64,000 nucleotides of DNA from Spirosoma terrae (GTDB lineage Bacteria > Bacteroidota > Bacteroidia > Cytophagales > Spirosomataceae). The DNA lies in the NCBI RefSeq assembly GCF_010435915.1, contig NZ_JAAFZH010000018.1:62001-126000 (forward strand). Reading direction: 5' to 3'. Of the stretch, positions 1 to 9,153 are shown one piece after another. The position numbers and the translations under genes are program-made. Each line of letters opens with the position of its first letter. Position 1 is the stretch's first letter. The notes under the pieces are model-generated. The model saw only the letters and a program-made list of their open reading frames with translations. It made no database searches and was not told the origin of the DNA.

Positions 1-452
1 GCCACTTTCTCTTTCAATTCTTCCTTAAATTTCGTCAGCTTTTCGGAAACCTCTTCGTCGAAGCTTCCAATAATTTGGGCCGCCAGAATGCCCGCGTTAC
101 GTGCTCCATCAAGTGCCATAGTCGCTACAGGAACACCCGCAGGCATTTGCAAGATCGACAAGAGCGAATCCCAGCCATCAATGGAATTACTTGATTTCAC
201 AGGAACACCAATCACAGGCAGGGTCGTTAAGGAAGCAACCATTCCGGGCAGATGGGCTGCACCGCCTGCTCCGGCAACAATAACGCGTATACCACGAGCA
301 CGTGCCGTTTTTGCGTACTCAACCATTTTTTCGGGTGTTCGGTGGGCCGAAACAATATCCATTTCCCAGGATATACCCAGCGTTGTCAGAAAATCAGCGG
401 CCTCCTGCATCACGTTGCGATCGGAGAGGCTACCCATAATAATACCTACCAT
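1..452 (-). CDS. purE: N5-carboxyaminoimidazole ribonucleotide mutase PurE, C-terminus cut by window edge
   Basis: Converts N5-CAIR to CAIR in de novo purine synthesis in the cytoplasm. The translated minus strand starts [11 protein letters not shown] and continues with [24 protein letters not shown], a [10 protein letters not shown] segment and an NAG motif, which are the ordered signatures of class I PurE; the visible part holds about 150 residues, nearly the whole protein. I chose ATG at 452; the frame stays open upstream to the preceding gene but has no ATG there. It lies co-directionally about 100 bases after the DUF1501 gene, with no evident functional link. The family call is secure; only the last residues are missing. 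Confidence 0.95.
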   Translation of the reverse strand, partial: MVGIIMGSLSDRNVMQEAADFLTTLGISWEMDIVSAHRTPEKMVEYAKTARARGIRVIVAGAGGAAHLPGMVASLTTLPVIGVPVKSSNSIDGWDSLLSILQMPAGVPVATMALDGARNAGILAAQIIGSFDEEVSEKLTKFKEELKEKV

Positions 453-556
453 TCGGTGGAAAACAAATTGACTCTTTGCGAAATAACGCAGATTAACCCA
501 TACTTCTATACCGACAGGCTGAAATATTATCGTAATGCAGTAAGCGGCAACGGCTA

Positions 557-1759
557 CTAAACAATTTTCAGCGATTCAAATTTACGCCCTAGAATAGCCG
601 TATCATCCGCCTTCAGATAATCGCGCAGCAACGTAGCGTAAATCTGCCGAAAATCAACGGAATACGTCAGATCACCATCGGTCAGTTTCGTTAGATTCGG
701 CGCTTCATTAAGCACCCGGCGCGATGGCATACCACCGCCAATCAGGAAGACATTATTAGCCGTTCCGTGATCGGTACCGTTGCTAGCGTTTTGCTTTACC
801 CGCCGACCGAATTCCGAGAACGTCATCAGCAATACGTCGTTCTGACGGCCAATCAATTTCAGATCAGTCATGAACGCTCCGACGGCCTCGGCGTATTGTC
901 CCAGCAAACGTTCCTGCTGACCGGGCTGATTGATATGCGTATCAAATCCGCTGATCGATACGTAGTAAACACTCGTTCCGACACCCGATTGAATCATTTG
1001 CGATACAGTACGTAGCCGATTACCCAGTTCATGGTTGGGGTAAGTCGTTGATGAGGACTGAATTTTCGCTTTACTATACACATACTCCGCCGATGAAACC
1101 GTTTCGGCCAGCGTTTTGTAAAGATAGGCTACCGACTCGTGGTCGTCGTGGTGCTCCTGGCTCAGCTTTGCGGTGAATCCGCTACGTGTCTGATTGTATA
1201 ATTTTTTGGGGTCCAGTACGGCCAACCCATTCAACTGGCTACCCTTCAGGGCAAGGCTCAATGTATCGTCGACCTCGATGGTGCGAAATGGCTGCTGCTC
1301 TTTACCGGCACACGCAGCGTCCAGGAAACGGCCAACCCAACCCGTACGCAGGTAGTTGTCCGAATCGCTGGCGGTCTGCCAGATATCCATCGACCGAAAG
1401 TGCGACCGATCAGGATTCGGGTAGCCAACATTGTTAATGACCGTCACCAGACCATCATCATATAACGCTTTGAGCGGACTCATGGCCGGATGCAGCCCAA
1501 TTTCGTCGTTCAGGGGCAACACCTTTTCCGAGCGAATAGCGATGGTCGGTCGCTCCCGGTAATAGATGTCATTCCGATAAGGCACTACGGTGTTCAGGCC
1601 ATCGTTTCCACCCGAAAGCTGGACAATGACCAGAATTTTACCGTTCGATGTGTCCAGCCCACCCATAGCCTGCGCTTCGTAGGCTTTCAGAAAATGCGGG
1701 ATCAACATGGTTCCCGCTGTTGTCAGGGCCGATTGCTTAATGAAGTCTCTGCGGTTCAT
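557..1759 (-). CDS. DUF1501 family exported protein
   Basis: A 400-residue member of the DUF1501 family, which is related to the alkaline phosphatase/sulfatase fold and has no settled reaction. The N-terminus [16 protein letters not shown] is a twin-arginine-type signal (RR at residues 3-4), pointing to folded export across the inner membrane. The family motif [13 protein letters not shown] is near residues 49-61, a TFSEFGRR block lies near residue 315 and a [14 protein letters not shown] block follows it. It follows the DUF1800 gene by 99 bases on the same strand; DUF1800-DUF1501 pairs are a recurrent two-gene unit in Bacteroidota and Planctomycetes, so the two probably act together outside the cytoplasm. 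Function is not established. Confidence 0.85.
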   Translation of the reverse strand: MNRRDFIKQSALTTAGTMLIPHFLKAYEAQAMGGLDTSNGKILVIVQLSGGNDGLNTVVPYRNDIYYRERPTIAIRSEKVLPLNDEIGLHPAMSPLKALYDDGLVTVINNVGYPNPDRSHFRSMDIWQTASDSDNYLRTGWVGRFLDAACAGKEQQPFRTIEVDDTLSLALKGSQLNGLAVLDPKKLYNQTRSGFTAKLSQEHHDDHESVAYLYKTLAETVSSAEYVYSKAKIQSSSTTYPNHELGNRLRTVSQMIQSGVGTSVYYVSISGFDTHINQPGQQERLLGQYAEAVGAFMTDLKLIGRQNDVLLMTFSEFGRRVKQNASNGTDHGTANNVFLIGGGMPSRRVLNEAPNLTKLTDGDLTYSVDFRQIYATLLRDYLKADDTAILGRKFESLKIV

Positions 1760-1767
1760 ACTGAATG

Positions 1768-1850
1768 TAGAATGAGTGACTGATAGGATGATTGAATGCT
1801 AGAATTGACAGTTTGTTACGTCATCAACTCTATCATTCACTCATTCTATC
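1768..1850. repeat. Inverted repeat between DUF1800 and DUF1501 genes
   Basis: TAGAATGAGTGACTGATAG at 1768-1786 faces an inverted near-copy at 1830-1850 across the 99-base gap between the two genes. The 1830-1850 arm, read on the minus strand, is a 21-base exact match to 45186-45206, in a gap between two other co-directional genes. It may form a hairpin in the intergenic mRNA, and it looks like a small dispersed repeat family. Confidence 0.55.
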
Positions 1851-1858
1851 AGTCAACA

Positions 1859-3295
1859 TTACGTAAGTTGATATTCGGGCAAACTCATGAGTGCGGCCGT
1901 TAGGGCATGAATCCGTTCAGACTGCGTTTGAGTGGAATTAGTCTGTTTGGCAATCAGTGTTCGCTGATCCGTATTGAGCGGAAAGGGCAGCAACGTAGCG
2001 GCAATGGCGTCGGCCAGATCGGCCTCGGGTGTTTTAAGAAAAGGCTTCTCAAAATCGTCCCAATTAACCTTTACCTGAAATCGCTGCCCGCCTTTTCGCG
2101 CCAGTGCCTGTACATTTACGTCGCCCTCATCTTTGGGACGTACCGTTACTTCCTGTGCTTTCAGTACGTAGCTTGGCAGTTGCATTCTGAAGAGCAGACT
2201 CGACGAATCAATCCAGTTCTTACCCCCTGGCCATCCGGCTACGTTGGGCGGATAAAATAGAATCTGCCCGAGTGTCCGCTGAACAAAAATTTGTGGTTGC
2301 GGCTGATCGAATGATAAACCCAGGGCATGACGCATCCCGGCCAGCAACTCAACCGGCGATTTAATATGCGATCCGATGTTTTTAGGTTCATAGAACCAGT
2401 CGGCCGTAAAGATGGACTCCATCAATCCGGTAATGTCGTAGCCACTTTTATAGAATTGGTCGGCCAGTTGATCGATCCGACTTTTATCTTCATTCTCATT
2501 GACAAAGAACCGGTAGATCTTGCTGGTTACGAAGCGGGCCGTTTGCTTGTTATCGAGGAGCATGGCAATAACGTCTTCGCCTTTGAAGGTTCCGGTTTTT
2601 CCAAAAACCGTCTTTTCACCTTCATCATGAACGCGCTCCCGAAAAACGAACTGCCCGTCGGGCGTAAACTGCCAGCCCGTGAAGGCCCGAGCCGCTTCTT
2701 TGATATCGTGTTCCGAGTAATTCCCCCGCCCGAGCGTAAATAACTCCATCACCTCCCGGGCGAAATTCTCGTTCGGTGCATTTTTTCGATTCTGCTGGTT
2801 GTTCAGGAATTGCAGCATAGCCGGTTCTTTCGACACCGCCATCAGCAAATCGCCGAATCGGCCGAGCGCATTTTTCCGAATCGTATTGGCATATTGCTGC
2901 ATAAAGAGTGGATTCTGCCCCATGGTCCGGCAGGCAAAATGACCATGCCAGAAAAGGGCCATTTTTTCCCGTAGCGCTCCCCGCCCTGCCGTCATCTGAT
3001 CGAGCCATTGCAGGTTTAGATCGCGAACTTTCTCGGCATTCAGACGGATACGTTCTTTCAGCATATCCCGATCCAGCTGTCCATCGCGCACCATGCCACG
3101 TAGCGTTTTCTTCGTTACATTGTCATCGGGCTCAACAACACGTAGTTCTACTACGTCCTCGCTATCCTGAATCAGCTGACGTACCAGCTTGCGCAGTGAT
3201 TTCTGGGAGGCAGTCTCAAGTTCGGCGGGCGTAGCACCAAAGCCTGCCCGCGCTAACAGGTAACGAGTTTGTTGCAGTCTTGTCTGTTTGTCCAT
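1859..3295 (-). CDS. DUF1800 family protein
   Basis: A 478-residue DUF1800 protein of unknown reaction. Typical features seen are the N-terminal helical start with LLARAGFGATPAE, the REKMALFWHGHFA block near residue 110, the PNENFAREVMELFTLGRGNYSEHDIKEAARAFTGW-type core (about residues 172-210) and the C-terminal YPPNVAGWPGG segment near residue 350. No clear signal peptide is visible at the chosen ATG (MDKQTRLQ). It is the upstream partner of the DUF1501 gene in a two-gene minus-strand operon; the pair is assumed to form one exported or periplasmic system, but that is inference from co-occurrence. Confidence 0.85.
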   Translation of the reverse strand: MDKQTRLQQTRYLLARAGFGATPAELETASQKSLRKLVRQLIQDSEDVVELRVVEPDDNVTKKTLRGMVRDGQLDRDMLKERIRLNAEKVRDLNLQWLDQMTAGRGALREKMALFWHGHFACRTMGQNPLFMQQYANTIRKNALGRFGDLLMAVSKEPAMLQFLNNQQNRKNAPNENFAREVMELFTLGRGNYSEHDIKEAARAFTGWQFTPDGQFVFRERVHDEGEKTVFGKTGTFKGEDVIAMLLDNKQTARFVTSKIYRFFVNENEDKSRIDQLADQFYKSGYDITGLMESIFTADWFYEPKNIGSHIKSPVELLAGMRHALGLSFDQPQPQIFVQRTLGQILFYPPNVAGWPGGKNWIDSSSLLFRMQLPSYVLKAQEVTVRPKDEGDVNVQALARKGGQRFQVKVNWDDFEKPFLKTPEADLADAIAATLLPFPLNTDQRTLIAKQTNSTQTQSERIHALTAALMSLPEYQLT

Positions 3296-3579
3296 ACACC
3301 CTATTGGTTGACTGTAGAGCTAAGACAATCCGCAGCGGTAAGCGTTTAATTCGCACCACTCCTTTTTTAGAAAATAGATCACCTACTTAGGCACTATCCC
3401 TGAGCACTTTGTGAAACGCTGGTACGTCATTAGGCCCGACTAACTATTGGCTGCTACCCTATCCAGCCTTTAGCTAAACGGCGCTACTCAACGATTATTC
3501 ATACAGTCAAATCTGATTCACGGCCAAAGAATTAGAAGTATATTAGGGAAAAATCGCATTATTTTGTTCCGTGAAAGCT
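3296..3579. other. Divergent intergenic region, DUF1800 / sigma factor
   Basis: About 280 bases between divergently transcribed genes. No ORF, tRNA or strong hairpin is visible. An AT-rich stretch with TTATTTTG (about 3559-3566) just before the sigma gene loosely resembles the Bacteroidota -7 element TAnnTTTG but does not match it. Confidence 0.4.
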
Positions 3580-4188
3580 ATGGGGGCAACCGATCAGGAA
3601 GATCAACTCTATTGGAATCGTTTCAGGAACGGAGAAGAAGTCGCTTTTTCCTGGCTCTATCAACGCTATGTCCGCGTGTTGTATAGCTATGGGATGAAAC
3701 TAAACCGCGATTCGGATCTAGTGGAAGATGCCATACAGGATATGTTCACCGATTTGTGGCGCACTCGTTCGCAGTTAGCCGAAGCCCAGTCCGTTCGCTT
3801 TTACTTATTTCGGTCGCTACGTCGTAAAATTCATCGGTCGCTACGTCCTGACACTGAACTTGCCCAACCATTTGATGAGGGAACAGACCTCTGGCAGCCC
3901 ACCCTTGCTTCAGTGGAAGCCAGTATGATTTCTGACGAAGAAATTGCGCTCCAGTCTTCCCGGTTAAAATCATGGCTAACCAGTTTACCGGCTCGCCAAT
4001 ATGAGGCCTTAATCCTGCGCTATTACCAGGATTTTAGCTACGCCGAAATCGCTTCAATCATGAATATAAGTGAGCAGGGGGCTCGCAACATGATTCAAAA
4101 GGCACTCCATACCCTCCGCCGACTAGCCATCGTTCTCTCGCTTTGCTTTTTAGGCATTGGCTGGTTGTTGAAAATTTTTTTCAGGTAA
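3580..4188 (+). CDS. ECF-type RNA polymerase sigma factor (Bacteroidota FecI-like)
   Basis: Sigma-70 family ECF factor of about 202 residues. Region 2 is seen as FSWLYQRYVRVLYSYG followed by the DAIQDMFTDLW helix; region 4 as RQYEALILRYYQDFSYAEIASIMNIS with the recognition helix EQGARNMIQKAL. It is followed by a FecR anti-sigma gene and SusC/SusD genes, the standard arrangement in which substrate binding by the outer-membrane receptor releases the sigma factor to transcribe the uptake genes. A GTG at 3571 could also serve as start; I prefer ATG 3580. The last ~20 residues (from LAIVLSLCFLG) are a hydrophobic, membrane-like segment, odd for a sigma factor. Confidence 0.9.
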   Translation: MGATDQEDQLYWNRFRNGEEVAFSWLYQRYVRVLYSYGMKLNRDSDLVEDAIQDMFTDLWRTRSQLAEAQSVRFYLFRSLRRKIHRSLRPDTELAQPFDEGTDLWQPTLASVEASMISDEEIALQSSRLKSWLTSLPARQYEALILRYYQDFSYAEIASIMNISEQGARNMIQKALHTLRRLAIVLSLCFLGIGWLLKIFFR

Positions 4189-4269
4189 ATAGGTTTAAAC
4201 GAACGGAATGCAGTCTCTTGCTTAGTGAATTGAAATAATACTAATTTCTCACTAAAAAGAACTGTACTG

Positions 4270-5343
4270 TTGTACCAGAATTACACGGCTGATGATTTTT
4301 TGCAGGATACCGCTTTTCGCAAGTGGGTATTGCAGGGAGCGCCCAGTGACGATGCGTTCTGGGCGGATGTGCTGCTAAACCACCCGGAACAACGGGACAC
4401 GATCAGGCAGGCACGGGAGTTACTGCTCATGTTGCATGAGCAGATCGAGGCTGATTTCCCATCGGAACAGCAAGTGGATTTACTGTATAAGCGTATTTGG
4501 GCAAACACGCAGGAAATCCCCGTTCCTCTCTGGCGGCAATGGCGTGTCTGGGCAGCCGCTGCCTCCATTAGCGTAGTGCTTGGGTTAGGCGGGTGGTGGC
4601 TTACTCAGAAAAGTAATCACCTGATTAACAACGATCAGGCCGCTAATCAGGTTGTTTCAGATCAACTTGAACAAGTTAACAACAATACATCCAGGGTATT
4701 GACCGTAAACCTGCCAGACGGAAGTCAGGCCTTTTTAGAACCTCGTACGCAACTCCACTATCGGAAAGCATTTGCCGATACCATTCGCGAGGTCTTTCTG
4801 GTAGGGGAAGCTTTTTTTGAGGTGCAAAAAAATCCGGATAAGCCTTTTCTGGTTCATTCGAATGCCATCACCACCAAGGTGCTGGGGACCAGCTTTCGGG
4901 TCAAAGCGTATCAACAGGATCAGCAGATCAATGTAATGGTGAAAACCGGACGGGTCTCTGTTTTTCCCGTTCAAAGCAATAAACACCTTGATCCCGAGCA
5001 GGATGGTTTGATTTTAACCCCTAATCAACAGGCTACGTTTACGAAAGCGGATGCCCACTTCACCCGGACTCTTGTTGCAAAACCAGCTCCTCTTCTGCCC
5101 CAGGCCGAGTTAAAGCTTTTTTCGTTTCGGAATGCTCCCCTGGTTGAGATCCTGCAGGCAATTGAAAAAGCGTATGGGGTAGAGATCATTTTCGACGAGG
5201 ATCGGCTGAAGAATTGCCGACTAACCACTTCATTGGGCAGCGAAAATCTATTTGAAAAAATGGATATCATCTGCGAAGGAGTGGGTGCCAGCTATAAACT
5301 GGTAGATGCACAGATTATTTTCGACAGCAAAGGCTGTGACTAA
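4270..5343 (+). CDS. FecR-family anti-sigma factor
   Basis: Inner-membrane anti-sigma factor of 357 residues that would hold the upstream ECF sigma inactive and relay a signal from the SusC receptor. The N-terminal cytoplasmic part (1-90) ends at one membrane helix (about residues 93-112). The periplasmic FecR domain (about 135-235) shows LPDGSQAFLEPRTQLHY, GEAFFEV and GTSFRVKAY, followed by the DUF4974 secretin-like end with LVEILQAIEKAYGVEI. The start is a TTG at 4270; a TGA lies in frame just upstream and no ATG is available, so this is a real non-ATG start or the first residues differ. About 80 bases separate it from the sigma gene. Confidence 0.92.
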   Translation: MYQNYTADDFLQDTAFRKWVLQGAPSDDAFWADVLLNHPEQRDTIRQARELLLMLHEQIEADFPSEQQVDLLYKRIWANTQEIPVPLWRQWRVWAAAASISVVLGLGGWWLTQKSNHLINNDQAANQVVSDQLEQVNNNTSRVLTVNLPDGSQAFLEPRTQLHYRKAFADTIREVFLVGEAFFEVQKNPDKPFLVHSNAITTKVLGTSFRVKAYQQDQQINVMVKTGRVSVFPVQSNKHLDPEQDGLILTPNQQATFTKADAHFTRTLVAKPAPLLPQAELKLFSFRNAPLVEILQAIEKAYGVEIIFDEDRLKNCRLTTSLGSENLFEKMDIICEGVGASYKLVDAQIIFDSKGCD

Positions 5344-5414
5344 ACCCTATTTCGATAACCCCAAACCTATCTGCCTATGCTCGTATAGTTAAAGCGGCAA
5401 ACTCAATAAAAAAA

Positions 5415-5439
5415 CCGGTAACGGTACCAGCGTTACCGG
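5415..5439. other. Hairpin between fecR-like and susC-like genes
   Basis: Perfect 9-base arms CCGGTAACG / CGTTACCGG around a 7-base loop. There is no T-run on the plus side, but the minus strand reads into a run of seven T, so as an intrinsic terminator it would act on minus-strand transcripts. On the plus strand it is a hairpin in the leader of the SusC message. Confidence 0.45.
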
Positions 5440-5536
5440 CCATTACATGACCTTCTCTGCGCTCATAAACAGTATCCCGTACCAGCGGGTGTGAAGGTTG
5501 TTTTTGTGTCTACTACTTACAAAAACTGTCAAATCA

Positions 5537-8500
5537 ATGAAAAAAACAGTACGATTCCAAAAAGAACTGATTCTCCTCATGAAACTATCGCTCCTGCATA
5601 TTTCGATAGCGATCATTTTCGCGGGGGTGTCTTTGGCCCGGGATGTAACAGCCCAAGAACTCTTAGATCGAAAAATAAATATTCACCTAGCGAATCAGGA
5701 TTTTATTCATGTCCTGACGGGTATTGAAACGCAGGCCGATGTTAAGTTTACCTACCGGCCTCAACTCCTGACCGCTACCCAACGTATAACGGTTAACGCT
5801 GTCAACGAACCGCTGAGACAGGTGCTCGATCGATTGCTCCACCCCTTACAGCTCAAGTATAAAGTCATCAAGAACCAGATCATTTTATCCCCCCTGATGA
5901 CGAAGGCCGATAACCTGAGCAGTCAAACAGAACCGCCTATATCCATTGAAGAGCTTTCTGAGGTATCTATTTCCGGGACAGTTCGGGATGAAAAAGGGAT
6001 AACGCTGCCGGGGGTTACCGTTATAGTTAAAGGAACCAGTCGGGGTACAACAACAGACGCGCAAGGTGTATACCGAATTGGCGTTCCTGATGCGAACACC
6101 ATTTTGACGTTCAGTTTTGTTGGTTTTACTACAAAGGATATTGTCGTCGGCAATCGGACAGAAATCAATGTTCAGCTGGAAGCAAGTAATAACCAGCTTA
6201 CCGAAGTCGTCGTAACAGGCTATACTACTCAGCAGAAAAAAGACATTATCGGGGCGGTATCCGTCGTAAAAGCCAGCGACCTGAACGCTACGCCTTCGGC
6301 GAACCTGGTCGCCCAGCTGCAGGGCCGGGCAGCAGGCGTTACGGTGAGTAGCACGGGCGACCCCGGCAGTTCGGCCTCCATCCGAATTCGCGGGTTTGCC
6401 TCGTATGGTAACAACAATCCGCTCTACGTCATCGACGGCGTTCCCACTACCGATGCGTCGCGTATTAATCCGCAGGATGTAGAGTCGATTCAGGTGCTGA
6501 AAGATGCTTCTTCGGCCTCGATCTACGGAGCCAGAGCCGCTAACGGCGTCATTATTATCACAACCAAAGGAGGCAAAGCAGGCAAAACGACGCTGTCGTA
6601 TGATACGTATTATGGTATTCAGATAACGCCACTGAACCGGATTCCCAAACTGTTAAATACAAGTGAGTTACTGACGTATCTGGATAAAACAACGGCAACT
6701 ACGTTTGTTGACCCGGTTTTTGGGCAGCATGGTTCGTTCGCCATTCCAGACCGTTACGTAGTCAGCAATACGTTCAAAGGGGGCGTATCAGCAACCGATC
6801 CCCGTGCCAATCCCGATTTATATACCATCGCTGACTACACCAATCCGTACCAGATTTTTCAGACCAGTCCGGGTACCAACTGGTTCGATGCCATGTCGCA
6901 ACAGGGTGTTATCCAGAGCCATCAGCTATCGGCCAGTGGCGGCAACGACCGATCTACGTATTCGCTGGGGCTGAATTATTTTAACCAGCAAGGCACCTTC
7001 AAAAACACGAGTTATGATCGGTATTCCATGCGACTGAACTCGTCGTTTAAAGCCACTGACTTCCTGACTGTAGGAGAAAACCTTCAGGTATCGTACGACA
7101 ATCGGCAGGGTGATGCCACTGTGATTGGCGAAACCAGCGCCTGGGGCTATGCGCTACGTAGCGCTACGTTTATACCGGTTTACGACATAAAAGGCGGTTA
7201 CGGCGGCTCCTTAATTGGTGGTACAGCCGGGGTCGGGTATAATCCGGTATCGTATCTGGATCGCCGGAAAGACTGGTTCAACCAAAATCTGCGGGCTTTT
7301 GGGAATGTGTTTGCGCAGGTGAATGTCAACGCTGACCTGGCTTTCCGAACCTCTTTTGGCGTGGATACCTGGAACGGAACCCTTCAGCGGGCCTTCCTGA
7401 AAGAATACGAAGCCAGCCAATCCAGACGAGTAACCCAGCTAACCGAGGCCACCAACAATTTTCTGAGCTGGACGTGGACTAACACGCTGACGTATCAGAA
7501 AAAGTTGGCGCAGATTCATGATGTGAAGGTCCTGGTAGGTACCGAAGCCATTAAAAATGCCGGACGGGGGTTGTTTGGCGCCAAGAGTAATTACGACTTT
7601 GAATCAACCAATTTTCTGTCGCTCAACACGGGTCTGCCACAGTCGCTGGGCGATATTAGTGCCAACGATGCTGACATTAACCGAAATGCACTGCTGTCGC
7701 GTAGCTCGATGTTCTCGTATTTCGGCCGACTCGATTATAGCCTGAAAGATCGGTATTTGTTTAACGCTACGTTCCGTCGGGATGGCTCCTCGCTCTTCGG
7801 TCCCGATGTTCGATATGCCAATTTCCCATCGTTAGGGGTCGGCTGGCGCATTTCTGACGAAGCGTTTATGAAATCGTTCGGTTGGCTCGATGACTTAAAA
7901 TTACGGGCTGGCTGGGGACGAATGGGCAGTATTTCTAACGTACCAGCCTTCAATCAGTATTCAACCTATAGCGCTGCCCCAAGTAATAATTTCTACGATA
8001 TCAATGGGGTAAATATTGGCTCTACGCAGGGGTATGGAGCGAGTTCGCAGGGAAATCTGCAAACCAAATGGGAAACGACCGAATCGACCAATATTGGCCT
8101 GGATGCCAGCCTTTTGCGGGGAAAATGGAGTATCGCCGTCGATGTATACACCAAAAACACGCGTGATTTGCTGGTTCCCAGCCTACGTAACGGCCTGGAA
8201 TTGCTCGTGACCAAACCATTGGTCAATCTGGGAACAATGCGTAACTCAGGTATTGACCTACAAATCACGAACCAGGGACAAATCACGTCTGATTTGAAAT
8301 ACGATGCAACCCTGACAGTTACCCACTACAAAAACCAGCTGACCAAACTAAATAACGAAAATACAGCGCAACTGGTAGCCGCAAGCCGGATCACCAATGC
8401 CCTGATTACAACCCAGGGACAGGCCGTCTCTTCGTTTTATGGGTATCAAATCGATGGGTTTTACAACAATCAGGCAGAGGTCGATGCGGGGCCTAAAATT

Positions 8501-9145
8501 AACGGAGCTCCGGGCGTAGTAGGTTCATGGAAATATAAAGACATAAACGGTGATGGCAATATTACCACGGCCGACCGAATCGTACTGGGGTCTCCCCACC
8601 CCAAATTTCAGATGGGATTGAATCTTGACTTCAGCTGGAAAGGGTTCGACCTGAGTACGTTTGTGTTCTGGAATCAGGGAAATCAGCTCTATAATTACAC
8701 GAAGTACTTTACCTACATGGGGGTTTTAGGAGGCTCTGTGGCTTCTGGAAAGCTATATGACGCCTGGACACCCGAAACGGCGGCTACTGCCAAAACACCT
8801 CAACTGGGTGTGGGTGCGGCCAATGGCTATACCGCTTTTGTGACGGGCAATTCGAGTTCGTTTTACGTAGAGAATGGCTCGTATTTGCGGGGCAAAACCA
8901 TTCAATTAGGCTACTCCTTTCCGAAGACATGGCTGAAAACGATTAAAATGAGCAACCTGCGGGTTTATGCGCAGGCGCAGAACTTCTTCACCATCACAAA
9001 ATACACCGGAGCCGACCCCGATTTAGGACTGGTTTCGGGTGCATCGGTTGAACAAACGGCCAGCAGCGATCAGAATCTGGGCGTCGATTATTCGGGCTAT
9101 CCTAATCCGCGTCAATTCTTACTGGGTCTAAACGTATCTTTCTAA
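5537..9145 (+). CDS. SusC/RagA-family TonB-dependent receptor with STN domain
   Basis: Outer-membrane importer of about 1202 residues that works with a SusD lipoprotein and TonB energy to take up a ligand, usually a glycan. Order: signal peptide in the first ~40 residues; STN domain (about 45-120, from LLDRKINIHL), the part that signals to FecR-type anti-sigmas; carboxypeptidase-regulatory domain (about 143-215, SISGTVRDEKGITLPGVTV); plug (about 220-350) with the SusC signature LYVIDGVPT and a VLKDASSASIYGARAANGVI block; then the beta-barrel ending in LLGLNVSF. I chose ATG 5537 because it begins a normal signal peptide; a TTG at 5498 is also in frame. The substrate cannot be read from sequence. 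Confidence 0.93.
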   Translation: MKKTVRFQKELILLMKLSLLHISIAIIFAGVSLARDVTAQELLDRKINIHLANQDFIHVLTGIETQADVKFTYRPQLLTATQRITVNAVNEPLRQVLDRLLHPLQLKYKVIKNQIILSPLMTKADNLSSQTEPPISIEELSEVSISGTVRDEKGITLPGVTVIVKGTSRGTTTDAQGVYRIGVPDANTILTFSFVGFTTKDIVVGNRTEINVQLEASNNQLTEVVVTGYTTQQKKDIIGAVSVVKASDLNATPSANLVAQLQGRAAGVTVSSTGDPGSSASIRIRGFASYGNNNPLYVIDGVPTTDASRINPQDVESIQVLKDASSASIYGARAANGVIIITTKGGKAGKTTLSYDTYYGIQITPLNRIPKLLNTSELLTYLDKTTATTFVDPVFGQHGSFAIPDRYVVSNTFKGGVSATDPRANPDLYTIADYTNPYQIFQTSPGTNWFDAMSQQGVIQSHQLSASGGNDRSTYSLGLNYFNQQGTFKNTSYDRYSMRLNSSFKATDFLTVGENLQVSYDNRQGDATVIGETSAWGYALRSATFIPVYDIKGGYGGSLIGGTAGVGYNPVSYLDRRKDWFNQNLRAFGNVFAQVNVNADLAFRTSFGVDTWNGTLQRAFLKEYEASQSRRVTQLTEATNNFLSWTWTNTLTYQKKLAQIHDVKVLVGTEAIKNAGRGLFGAKSNYDFESTNFLSLNTGLPQSLGDISANDADINRNALLSRSSMFSYFGRLDYSLKDRYLFNATFRRDGSSLFGPDVRYANFPSLGVGWRISDEAFMKSFGWLDDLKLRAGWGRMGSISNVPAFNQYSTYSAAPSNNFYDINGVNIGSTQGYGASSQGNLQTKWETTESTNIGLDASLLRGKWSIAVDVYTKNTRDLLVPSLRNGLELLVTKPLVNLGTMRNSGIDLQITNQGQITSDLKYDATLTVTHYKNQLTKLNNENTAQLVAASRITNALITTQGQAVSSFYGYQIDGFYNNQAEVDAGPKINGAPGVVGSWKYKDINGDGNITTADRIVLGSPHPKFQMGLNLDFSWKGFDLSTFVFWNQGNQLYNYTKYFTYMGVLGGSVASGKLYDAWTPETAATAKTPQLGVGAANGYTAFVTGNSSSFYVENGSYLRGKTIQLGYSFPKTWLKTIKMSNLRVYAQAQNFFTITKYTGADPDLGLVSGASVEQTASSDQNLGVDYSGYPNPRQFLLGLNVSF

Positions 9146-9153
9146 ACCCCACC

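Noticed and set aside
88-560. Two plus-strand open frames at the window start
   Set aside because: They are antisense to purE, whose motifs are unmistakable on the minus strand.
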